From assembly GCF_900110345.1 (NCBI RefSeq), contig NZ_FODJ01000017.1, forward strand, positions 1 to 38,140: DNA of 38,140 nucleotides, given 5' to 3'. Positions 19,448-26,424 of the stretch are shown here, piece by piece (the first letter of the stretch is position 1; each line of letters starts with the position of its first letter). The position numbers and the translations under genes are program-made. The notes beneath the pieces were generated by a model. The model was not told the origin of the DNA, did not search any database, and saw only the letters and a program-made list of their open reading frames with translations. Source of the stretch: Amphibacillus marinus. GTDB taxonomy: Bacteria > Bacillota > Bacilli > Bacillales > Amphibacillaceae.

Positions 19448-20356
19448 ATGATTTATAGCAAAGCACGTCAATTTATTATGCGAAATGCCCGACCGCTAGA
19501 TCTCGCTAGGTGGCACTATCACTTTGAGAATGGAAGTAGGGAGGTTGTTCTTCATGCACTTAGCTCTTATCAAAATGAAGATGGTGGGTTTGGCAATGGC
19601 CTAGAACCCGATTACTGGAACCCTAATTCAACACCAATTCAAACCTGGGCAGCTACTGAGATTCTGTACGAGCTTGCCATTAATGATCGCCAACACCCGA
19701 TTATTGAAAAGGTATTAGCGTATCTTGCTAGTGAGGAAGATTTTAATGGAAAGTATTGGAAAAATACTGTTAACAGTAATAATGATTACCCACACGCACC
19801 ATGGTGGCATGACACAGCCTCGAACACGTTAAGCTATAATCCAACTGCCTGTTTGGCAGGATTTATCATTCGGTATGCTCAGAAGAATAGTAATCAGTAT
19901 CAACACGGGTGTAAACTAGCTGGTGAGGCATTGACCTATCTATGTGAAAATAGCCCGTTAAACGATATGCACTTACTGTCCTGTTATATTAGGCTCGTCG
20001 AATATATCGAGGGAGCCAATGCTACTCATCTATTTAATTTAACGGAAGCTAAGCAACAACTACTTCTAGGGTTAAAAGCAACGCTAACACAAAATCACGC
20101 AGAGTGGGCGGACACATACGCCTGTCGACCTTCTCAATTTTTAAATAGTAGAGATAGCACGTTTTATGAAGCGAACAAGGCGTTGGTAGAATATGAATGT
20201 GATTTTATCCTAAAAACACAGCTTCCCGATGGATCTTGGAAAATCCCGTGGAGCTGGGCTGATTATCCACAGGAATGGGCAATTAGTCAAAATTGGTGGA
20301 AAGCACATGCAATTATTGAGAACCTAGTTTTTTTAAGAAATTTTGAACATCTTTAA
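19448..20356 (+). CDS. Alpha/alpha-toroid (terpenoid cyclase/prenyltransferase-fold) protein, function unknown
   Basis: The 302-residue protein has repeat features of the squalene-cyclase/protein-prenyltransferase fold, including QW-like motifs QNEDGGFGNG (about residues 38-47) and QLPDGSW (about 258-264). It is half the length of a squalene-hopene cyclase, shows no DxDD catalytic motif and has no signal peptide. It is therefore probably not a hopanoid cyclase. AAGGAGG precedes the ATG. The YjbR gene follows after 18 nt on the same strand, so the two are probably co-transcribed. The biochemical role is unknown. Confidence 0.7.
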   Translation: MIYSKARQFIMRNARPLDLARWHYHFENGSREVVLHALSSYQNEDGGFGNGLEPDYWNPNSTPIQTWAATEILYELAINDRQHPIIEKVLAYLASEEDFNGKYWKNTVNSNNDYPHAPWWHDTASNTLSYNPTACLAGFIIRYAQKNSNQYQHGCKLAGEALTYLCENSPLNDMHLLSCYIRLVEYIEGANATHLFNLTEAKQQLLLGLKATLTQNHAEWADTYACRPSQFLNSRDSTFYEANKALVEYECDFILKTQLPDGSWKIPWSWADYPQEWAISQNWWKAHAIIENLVFLRNFEHL

Positions 20357-20374
20357 AAAAAGGAGTGCTTAAGC

Positions 20375-20755
20375 ATGGCAGAGCGTGTACACGCAAGAAT
20401 GAAAATGTGTGAGCAGACGGGCAAAAGCTTAGCAGGAGCAAAGGTCTACTATCGTGAGGATTGGAATACAATTTATTTTGATTTACAAGGAAAACAGTTT
20501 GGCATGATGTCACCCGACCCGATTGAAGATGCAATTATAACTTTAAAAGGACCACCGGACGACAATGTTTTTTTGCGTGACACATATTCCGATGTCACAC
20601 CTGGCTACTATGCAAATAAAGTACATTGGAATTCAATCAAATTGAATACGGTACAACTTGACGATGAAGCTATTACGCAGCTAATTGTCCAATCCTATCA
20701 GCTTGTCTATAATAAATTACCTAAGAAGATTCGTATGCAATTTGAAAAATGTTAG
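20375..20755 (+). CDS. MmcQ/YjbR family protein
   Basis: The 126-residue protein has the YjbR fold features: a central KQFGMM segment, LKGPPDDN, then SDVTPGYYANKVHWNSIKL, and a C-terminal helix with QLIVQSYQLVYNKLPKK. YjbR proteins have a CyaY-like double-wing fold and are often annotated as DNA-binding, but the biological role is not settled. AAAGGAG precedes the start. It is the second gene after the toroid-fold protein, with a strong hairpin downstream. Confidence 0.8.
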   Translation: MAERVHARMKMCEQTGKSLAGAKVYYREDWNTIYFDLQGKQFGMMSPDPIEDAIITLKGPPDDNVFLRDTYSDVTPGYYANKVHWNSIKLNTVQLDDEAITQLIVQSYQLVYNKLPKKIRMQFEKC

Positions 20756-20784
20756 CATGGCGTAAATCTATTTTAACGATTGAA

Positions 20785-20852
20785 GCTGGGGCAAAGCAAA
20801 ATGATTGTTAATCTATTTGCTGATAAACATCGTACTAATTATTTGCCCCAGC
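20785..20852. terminator. Bidirectional terminator-like hairpin between convergent genes
   Basis: GCTGGGGCAAA (20785-20795) pairs perfectly with TTTGCCCCAGC (20842-20852) around a 46-nt, internally weakly structured loop. It lies between the ends of the convergent yjbR-like and clbS-like genes. The long loop and lack of a clean T-tract are atypical. It resembles GGGGC-type intergenic hairpins common in Firmicutes. Confidence 0.55.
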
Positions 20853-20888
20853 CCTCATTTCTCATTTAACTAGCATTATTTCATAAGC

Positions 20889-21401
20889 TTATTTTTTCGC
20901 TTTAATTACCTTGGCAATCACTTCACATTTTTTAATTGCCCAAAGATAATGATTAGCTGTGTTAGCTACGAAATAGCTGTATAAATTACTTGTTTTTGTC
21001 CATTTATAGTGTTTTTTTATCATAATTTCCTCATTGCTATGTGATCTAATATGCTTCATGACTCTCTCATGACTTAATTTGAATTTTTTAATTGCATGAT
21101 TTAGTGTCACATCTTGATAGTTTTCCCAAATCTGCAAATTCAGTAGCTTTATGGTACGCCATTGATAGCCAGGAGCAGGCATAAAAGGACGATCACCATC
21201 CATCCCCTCCCTATACCATCGTTCTAACATTGCATGCCATTCGTAAAGATGCATGACGACATCACGGAAATTCTTGTCTCTTTCTTCGGTTTCAATCGAA
21301 ATATTTCTACTTCGGCTAGGAACAGATTCAATTATTCTAAGTAATGTTTGAAAATGGTCTTCACTATCACGTAGTAGCTCATCTTTTTCATTAGTAGGCA
21401 T
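20889..21401 (-). CDS. ClbS/DfsB family four-helix bundle protein
   Basis: The 170-residue protein begins with the family's N-terminal pattern (MPTNEKDELLRDSEDHF) and has VVMHLYEWHAMLERWYREG near residues 48-66 and PAPGYQWRTIKLLN near 76-89. It belongs to the DUF1706 group related to DinB. Characterised members include ClbS, which protects against the genotoxin colibactin. Here there is no toxin cluster, so the activity is open. It is a single gene on the minus strand within the accessory block, with AAAGGAG before the start and a -10-like TATAAT upstream. Confidence 0.8.
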   Translation of the reverse strand: MPTNEKDELLRDSEDHFQTLLRIIESVPSRSRNISIETEERDKNFRDVVMHLYEWHAMLERWYREGMDGDRPFMPAPGYQWRTIKLLNLQIWENYQDVTLNHAIKKFKLSHERVMKHIRSHSNEEIMIKKHYKWTKTSNLYSYFVANTANHYLWAIKKCEVIAKVIKAKK

Positions 21402-21529
21402 TAGTAAATTCTCCTTTTATATTTATTATACTCATACAAAATGGATTCGCTTTAAATATTATTTACGTCGAGCAGAACTGATTGACCCAATTAACATCAA
21501 CTTATGCCTATGTATGCATATAATAAACA

Positions 21530-21557
21530 GGATAATACAAACTTTTCCACATTATCC
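21530..21557 (-). terminator. Weak terminator candidate after ecfT
   Basis: GGATAAT (21530-21536) and ATTATCC (21551-21557) can pair around a 14-nt loop just after ecfT on the minus strand. The following sequence is only moderately T-rich. Confidence 0.35.
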
Positions 21558-21587
21558 TCTTCCATTTAATTATGACAGTTATTAATC

Positions 21588-22385
21588 CTAAAGACGATTA
21601 ACAAACACAACCGCTGCTGTTAATAGTACAATCATCAGTAAAGCCACGGCATCTCTAACTTGCCATTTTAGCTGACGATAACGCGTCCTTTTCTGATCAG
21701 ATTGATAACCTTTGACCTCCATTACGTCAGCCAGTTCCTCAGCTCGCTTTAGTGAGCTAGCGAATAAAGGCAAGACAATTGGCACAAGTTTCTTCATTTG
21801 TTGGATAATATTCCCTTTCCCAAAAACAACACCTCGTGCCCGTTGTGCATCAACAATTTTTGTTGTTTCATCAAGCAAGTTGGGGATAAACCTTAAGGAG
21901 ATTGACAGCATTAAGGCAAAGTCATTTATTGAGATTCGAAAGATTTGCAGCGGCTTTAACAAAGCATGGATAGCATCTGTTAGATCAATTGGCTTTGTCG
22001 TCAAGGTTAGAACAGTGGAGATAAAGATCATTAATACAAATCTAGAGAATGTATAAAAGCCGGTTATTAACCCGAAGCTTGACAACATGACTGGACCTGC
22101 TCGAAAATAAACTATACCGCCACCTGTAAAAAAGATCCGGAGCATAACTGCAAATAAAATTAGCCAAATAAGTGGCTTTACGCCATTTATAAATGCAACC
22201 AAAGCAATGCCTGTCTGATGCATAATGAAGAAAGTCACAGCAAACAACAACAAGAAACCCCAAATATTCTCAACAAAAAAAAGGAGCGCAATGATATACA
22301 ATGTAGCAAAAAGCTTCGTACGTGGATCAAGTTGATGTAAAAAGGAGTCACCTGAAAAATAACGCCCCATCATTAATTTGTTCAT
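21588..22385 (-). CDS. ecfT: ECF transporter transmembrane T component
   Basis: EcfT is the integral membrane scaffold joining a vitamin-binding S-component to the two ATPases. The 265-residue protein opens MNKLMMGRYFSGDSFLHQLDPRTKL, has several membrane helices, and carries the cytoplasmic coupling motifs ARG in VDAQRARGVVFG (about 183-194) and near SSLKRAEELADVMEVKGY (209-226). It overlaps ecfA2 by 4 nt. In B. subtilis ecfA1-A2-T lies in the ribosomal-protein region. Here it forms one operon with dmkA and fmnB, which suggests flavin export or uptake for electron transfer. No S-component is adjacent. Confidence 0.92.
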   Translation of the reverse strand: MNKLMMGRYFSGDSFLHQLDPRTKLFATLYIIALLFFVENIWGFLLLFAVTFFIMHQTGIALVAFINGVKPLIWLILFAVMLRIFFTGGGIVYFRAGPVMLSSFGLITGFYTFSRFVLMIFISTVLTLTTKPIDLTDAIHALLKPLQIFRISINDFALMLSISLRFIPNLLDETTKIVDAQRARGVVFGKGNIIQQMKKLVPIVLPLFASSLKRAEELADVMEVKGYQSDQKRTRYRQLKWQVRDAVALLMIVLLTAAVVFVNRL

Positions 22386-23239
22386 GCAAAGTACTCCTTT
22401 AACAGTAAATCCGCTAATGCTTCAAGCGTTAAGCTTGCTGAGCTAAAAGCACGTCCACACTGCTCCTCGATGCAACGTTGTATGCGTAATGGTTCGGGCA
22501 AGTCTATTTTCCACTTTACTAATGCTTCTTTGTCCGCGAATAGCTCTTCTACCTTTTGCTGACACATAACCTGCCCGTTAGCCATTACCACAACATTATC
22601 GGCATAAGCAACGACATCGTCCATATCATGAGTAACTAACACTGTTGTTAGCTTGTGGTTGTCATGTAATTCTTGAATCATCGTTAAAATTTCGCGTTTC
22701 CCCTCAGGGTCAAGTCCTGCCCCAGGTTCATCAAGTACAAGCACATCTGGTTTTGTTGCAATAATGCCAGCAATCGCAACTCGGCGTTGCTGCCCCCCAG
22801 ATAAAGAGAATGGTGAACGTTGTAATAGCGCTGGGTCAAGACCAACTTTTCCCATGCTTTCGATGACGGCTAATCGTGTTTCCTCCCGACTAAAGCCAAA
22901 ATTAGTTGGGCCAAAGCCAATATCCTGTTCTACTGTTTCAGCGAATAGCTGGTGCTCAGGGAATTGAAAGACCATTCCCACCCGCTTACGAATCGCCGCA
23001 AGGGTCTGCTTTTTACAACTAGGGGTAATAGAATACTCGCCCACTTGTATCGAGCCTGCAGAAGGAAGTAATAAACCATTGATCATTTTTAATAGGCTCG
23101 ATTTCCCTGCTCCAGTAGGACCAATCACTGCGGTAAAAGACTGATCAGCTATTAATAAGTTAACTTCATTAATAATATTCGCCGTCCGAATGGGGCCGAG
23201 TTGATAATCTGCTTTAACTTGATTAAATACTATTTGCAT
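22382..23239 (-). CDS. ecfA2: ECF transporter ATP-binding protein A2
   Basis: This is the second ATPase of the energy-coupling factor module. The 285-residue protein has Walker A GPTGAGKSS, the Q-loop segment QFPEHQLF, signature LSGGQQRR and Walker B VLVLDEP, with a C-terminal extension typical of Ecf ATPases. I place the start at the ATG at 23239, with GGTGG upstream, rather than the in-frame TTG two codons earlier. It overlaps ecfA1 at its start and ecfT at its end. Confidence 0.93.
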   Translation of the reverse strand: MQIVFNQVKADYQLGPIRTANIINEVNLLIADQSFTAVIGPTGAGKSSLLKMINGLLLPSAGSIQVGEYSITPSCKKQTLAAIRKRVGMVFQFPEHQLFAETVEQDIGFGPTNFGFSREETRLAVIESMGKVGLDPALLQRSPFSLSGGQQRRVAIAGIIATKPDVLVLDEPGAGLDPEGKREILTMIQELHDNHKLTTVLVTHDMDDVVAYADNVVVMANGQVMCQQKVEELFADKEALVKWKIDLPEPLRIQRCIEEQCGRAFSSASLTLEALADLLLKEYFA

Positions 23240-24045
23240 AGCCAATCCACCAATTCTTCTTCCGACATGTAATGATTGGGAATACTTACACCCGCAGTCG
23301 CTAACCTTCTTCTGAGCGCTTCAGCAAAGGGCGGCGTTAGCTTCTTCTCCTCAGCAAAAATATTCGCTGGAGCGCCTTCACTAATAAGCTTTCCCTGCTC
23401 TAATACGATTACTTTATCAGCCAAAGCTGCTTCATTACGATCATGCGTGATTGAGATAATCGTTAAATCGTATTGTGCTTGGATAAGCTGCAAGCTTTCT
23501 AATAGTTCTCTTCTACTTAAAGGATCTAGCATTACAAACGATTCATCAAAGATCATTATCTCAGGCTGTAAAGCGAGCACACCGGCAATTGCCACACGTT
23601 GCTTTTGACCACCAGATAACTGAGAGGGGTCTTTTGCTCGGTGTTCATACATATCAACTACTTTAAGTGCTTCTGCAACACGATTGTGCATCTCTTCATA
23701 GCTTAGCTGCTGATTCTCTAAACCAAAAGCAACATCATCTTCAACAGTTGTTCCAATAAACTGATTGTCTGGGTTCTGAAAAACAATGCCAAGTTTTTTT
23801 CTGATTTGCCCTTTACTTTGCTCGTCTACTAACTGATTATTGATAAAAATTGAGCCAGACTCTGGTGGTAATAAACCAACCAATAGTCTGGCTAAAGTTG
23901 ATTTACCAGAGCCATTTTCCCCAATAATAGAAACCCATTTCCCTTTTTCGACTACGAAGGAAACATCTGATAATACATGGTGGTCTAATCTTAAATCATA
24001 GCGAAACTTTATATTTTTAACCTGAATAGCATTTAAGTTTGGCAA
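23230..24045 (-). CDS. ecfA1: ECF transporter ATP-binding protein A1
   Basis: This is the first ATPase of the ECF module. The 271-residue protein has Walker A GENGSGKST, Q-loop QNPDNQFIG, signature LSGGQKQR and the Walker B region IMIFDESFVMLDP. The start is probably TTG at 24045, with AAGGGGG about 9 nt upstream. It follows dmkA by 18 nt. A1-A2-T order and overlaps imply one coupled translation unit. Confidence 0.93.
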   Translation of the reverse strand: MPNLNAIQVKNIKFRYDLRLDHHVLSDVSFVVEKGKWVSIIGENGSGKSTLARLLVGLLPPESGSIFINNQLVDEQSKGQIRKKLGIVFQNPDNQFIGTTVEDDVAFGLENQQLSYEEMHNRVAEALKVVDMYEHRAKDPSQLSGGQKQRVAIAGVLALQPEIMIFDESFVMLDPLSRRELLESLQLIQAQYDLTIISITHDRNEAALADKVIVLEQGKLISEGAPANIFAEEKKLTPPFAEALRRRLATAGVSIPNHYMSEEELVDWLCK

Positions 24046-24063
24046 ACAAATCTGCCCCCTTAT

Positions 24064-25002
24064 TTAAATGAGTAACGCGGCAATGAACGTTATGACGACT
24101 GAGCCATTAACAAGGATTAAGCTTTTGACAGCTACGCTGAATGTCTCTGCTTTAATTTGTCTGTCATTAAACTGCTTAACTTGCTGATAAACGGGAAAGA
24201 TGATGAAGAGCACCAGCAATAGCATAAGCGGTAATAAATTTAATAATACAGCACTCATTAATGCAACAAAAGAAAACAAGTATAGCCCATTAAACATATA
24301 GACCGCTCTTTTTTTACCAATATAGTAAGGTAGGGTGAAGCGATGATTGGCAATGTCCTCCTCCAAATCACATATATTGTTAGCCAACATAAGATTGGCA
24401 ATTGTAAAGATACAAGGAACTGAGACTAAAAATATTTCTAGTAACAGAATGATATCTGCCTCTAAGATTATTGAACGCCCTTCCCATACCAAATTAACAA
24501 TACCATACTGATAAGCATTCACATAAACCGCCAAAAACAAGATGCCAAACCCCATCGCTAAACCAGAAAAGGCTTCACCTAAAGGCATACGTGATAGTGG
24601 GATCGGTCCAAACGTGTAAAATATACCAATTCCAAAGCAGACCATACCAACAAGAAGGACAAACAAATCTGTACGATAGGCTAACCATAAGCCTAACCCC
24701 GTAGCTAGCGTTAGCATGGTAAAAATAGTACCAACAACTAATCGCTCTGGAATAGCCTCCTGTCCAATAACGTTACGGGTCTGTCGATATTCCTTCGAGG
24801 TCGCTTTGCGAAAGTCCATATAATTATTAATAGCTGTTGTCGTTAAGTCAAACAGCAACATTGCGATAAAGAAGATAATTGTGTTTATTAAATTAAAGCT
24901 ATTGTAGCGAAACCAAACAAACAGGATTCCTATTAAAAACGGAAAGACACTTGCTATTTTAGTCTGGATTTCAACAAGCTGTAAAAAAGCTTTTATGCTC
25001 AT
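24064..25002 (-). CDS. dmkA: UbiA-family prenyltransferase (MenA-like, demethylmenaquinone synthesis, DmkA)
   Basis: The protein attaches a polyprenyl chain to 1,4-dihydroxy-2-naphthoate to give demethylmenaquinone. The 312-residue membrane protein has about eight helices and the two aspartate-rich UbiA motifs, NNYMD (residues 59-63) and NNICDLEED (208-216). The ATG at 25002 is chosen because AAAGGTGA lies 5-6 nt upstream; the frame could begin 9 nt earlier at GTG. In Listeria a dedicated MenA-like DmkA in the EET locus makes a quinone pool separate from respiration. The adjacency to fmnB and ndh2 argues for that role rather than housekeeping menA. Confidence 0.88.
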   Translation of the reverse strand: MSIKAFLQLVEIQTKIASVFPFLIGILFVWFRYNSFNLINTIIFFIAMLLFDLTTTAINNYMDFRKATSKEYRQTRNVIGQEAIPERLVVGTIFTMLTLATGLGLWLAYRTDLFVLLVGMVCFGIGIFYTFGPIPLSRMPLGEAFSGLAMGFGILFLAVYVNAYQYGIVNLVWEGRSIILEADIILLLEIFLVSVPCIFTIANLMLANNICDLEEDIANHRFTLPYYIGKKRAVYMFNGLYLFSFVALMSAVLLNLLPLMLLLVLFIIFPVYQQVKQFNDRQIKAETFSVAVKSLILVNGSVVITFIAALLI

Positions 25003-25016
25003 GATGCTCACCTTTT

Positions 25017-26060
25017 CTATTGTGTTATTAAGTCGAAATTCTCATTTACTAATTCAAAATTATCTACGATACCACTTGTTAAGTAGATCGCGCGGTCGCG
25101 GGTTACAAATATAGCTTCAACATCTTCAAGTTCCTCAATAAAAGCTTTCCCCTCGACTAATCCTTTAGCAAAAGCAACTGTCGATAAAGCATCCCCATCA
25201 ACCGACAGATCGCTAATAATCGATACACCCGCTATTTCATTATTAAATGGATATCCAGTATCTGGATCCAATAGATGGTGGTATGTTTCATCATCTACCT
25301 CAAGGTAGCGCTCGTATATACCGGATGTTACTACCGATTTATCCGATGCCTTAATCTTACCGACTAGTTCCCCTCGACCTAAGAAGGGGTTTTGGATACC
25401 AACGGACCAATCACCACCTGATGGCCGATTACCCTTCACAAAAATATTGCCACCTAAATCAATAATAGCTGCTGTTACACCCTCTTCATCCAAAAGGAGA
25501 TTAACTTGATCAGCAATATACCCCTTAGCGATTGCACCTAAGTCTAACTCCATCCCCTCTTTTACTAAATAAACAGTTTGATTCTCATCGTCTAACTCAA
25601 CATTTTCATGATTAATTAAACCAAGTACATCTTCAATTTCATCCTGACCTGGTTTCCGTGCATCATCAAAGCCAATGCGCCAAAGCTGGGTTAGCGGACC
25701 AATCGTAACGTCAAAGCCCCCATCTGATTGTATACCATAATCAATACTTATCTTAATTAGCTCATATAATTCATCAGAAACGTATACAGGACTTTTGCCT
25801 GCTTCACGGTTTATTTCAAATACCTTTGTTGAATTGAGTTCCTCACTAATTAATTGCTCAAGCTCACTAATACGATCCATTGCTAATTGAAGTGTATATT
25901 CTTTATCCTCATCATAAACACTTAAATTTATGATTGTTCCAATTAAAAACTCCCTCTGTGTATGAGGTGATGTTAATAGACCAGAATCATTTTTACCACA
26001 CCCTAAAAGCGTTACTAGACTTAAGAATGCTAGGGTTGTAACCTTTAAATAACCTTTCAT
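25017..26060 (-). CDS. fmnB: ApbE-family FMN transferase lipoprotein (FmnB-like)
   Basis: FmnB-type ApbE proteins use FAD to attach FMN to threonine or serine of extracytoplasmic proteins. The 347-residue protein has a lipoprotein signal ending LLGC (C21), the GGNIFVKGNRPSGG segment that contacts the flavin substrate, and the magnesium-site motif DGDALSTVAF. The ATG at 26060 is chosen with AGGGAG 8 nt upstream. It is the first gene of the leftward EET operon, under a palindromic operator at 26094-26123. No dedicated FMN-binding (PplA-type) substrate protein is nearby; candidates are discussed under findings. Confidence 0.92.
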   Translation of the reverse strand: MKGYLKVTTLAFLSLVTLLGCGKNDSGLLTSPHTQREFLIGTIINLSVYDEDKEYTLQLAMDRISELEQLISEELNSTKVFEINREAGKSPVYVSDELYELIKISIDYGIQSDGGFDVTIGPLTQLWRIGFDDARKPGQDEIEDVLGLINHENVELDDENQTVYLVKEGMELDLGAIAKGYIADQVNLLLDEEGVTAAIIDLGGNIFVKGNRPSGGDWSVGIQNPFLGRGELVGKIKASDKSVVTSGIYERYLEVDDETYHHLLDPDTGYPFNNEIAGVSIISDLSVDGDALSTVAFAKGLVEGKAFIEELEDVEAIFVTRDRAIYLTSGIVDNFELVNENFDLITQ

Positions 26061-26093
26061 GTCTGACACTCCCTAAAATGACGTCAACGCTAA

Positions 26094-26123
26094 CCATTAA
26101 TGTGAATAGATTCACATTAATGG
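26094..26123. promoter_or_regulatory. Perfect 13-bp palindrome, Rex-box-like operator for the fmnB operon
   Basis: CCATTAATGTGAA / TTCACATTAATGG flank a TAGA spacer. The core ATGTGAA-N4-TTCACAT matches the Rex consensus TTGTGAA-N4-TTCACAA except for the outermost base of each half. It also satisfies TGTGA-N6-TCACA, the B. subtilis Fnr pattern. It lies downstream of both candidate fmnB promoters, a position that suits a repressor better than an activator. Confidence 0.7.
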
Positions 26124-26135
26124 CCTTTGAAAATG

Positions 26136-26176
26136 AGTATAGCACCCTCATTATATAGCTGTCTATTATGAAATCA
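26136..26176 (-). promoter_or_regulatory. Candidate promoter(s) of the fmnB-dmkA-ecf operon
   Basis: On the minus strand TATAAT (26150-26155) is preceded at 16 bp by TTGATT. An overlapping alternative pairs TAGACA with TATACT (26136-26141) at 18 bp. Transcription would start near 26143 or 26129, placing the palindrome at 26094-26123 just inside the transcript. Confidence 0.55.
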
Positions 26177-26325
26177 ACTATTAATTCTTGATTTTTACTG
26201 ATTAAATCTTATTTTATCGGTTTTTTACAGAGTTGTGAATACTTAATGAACTTTTTTGTTTGATAAATAATATTTCAATTTGTTCAAACTTTAGCAAATT
26301 TTTTATATATAATCTTTAAAAAGCC

Positions 26326-26354
26326 TAGACACAAGAAAAAAACAGCGTTACAAT
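26326..26354 (+). promoter_or_regulatory. Probable ndh2 promoter
   Basis: TAGACA (26326-26331) and TACAAT (26349-26354) are spaced 17 bp, with a start expected near 26361. A second AT-rich candidate (TATAAT at about 26307-26312) lies upstream without a good -35. Confidence 0.55.
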
Positions 26355-26363
26355 AATAATCGG

Positions 26364-26381
26364 TTGTTCATAAATTCACAA
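26364..26381. promoter_or_regulatory. Rex-box-like operator at the ndh2 start site
   Basis: TTGTTCA-TAAA-TTCACAA matches TTGTGAA-N4-TTCACAA in 12 of the 14 specified bases; the right half is perfect. It sits immediately downstream of the predicted ndh2 start site. An extra half-site, TTGTGAA, lies at 26233-26239. Confidence 0.5.
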
Positions 26382-26424
26382 CAAATCTTGGTTTACAACT
26401 ATTATTAGGGGGAGTGAGGAGAAA

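Noticed and set aside
19448-20356. Squalene-hopene cyclase
   Set aside because: The protein is about half the needed length and shows no DxDD catalytic motif, so only the fold is claimed.
26070-26424. FMN riboswitch controlling the flavin-related genes
   Set aside because: No conserved RFN-element sequence or multi-stem structure is visible; the region is AT-rich with short palindromes instead.
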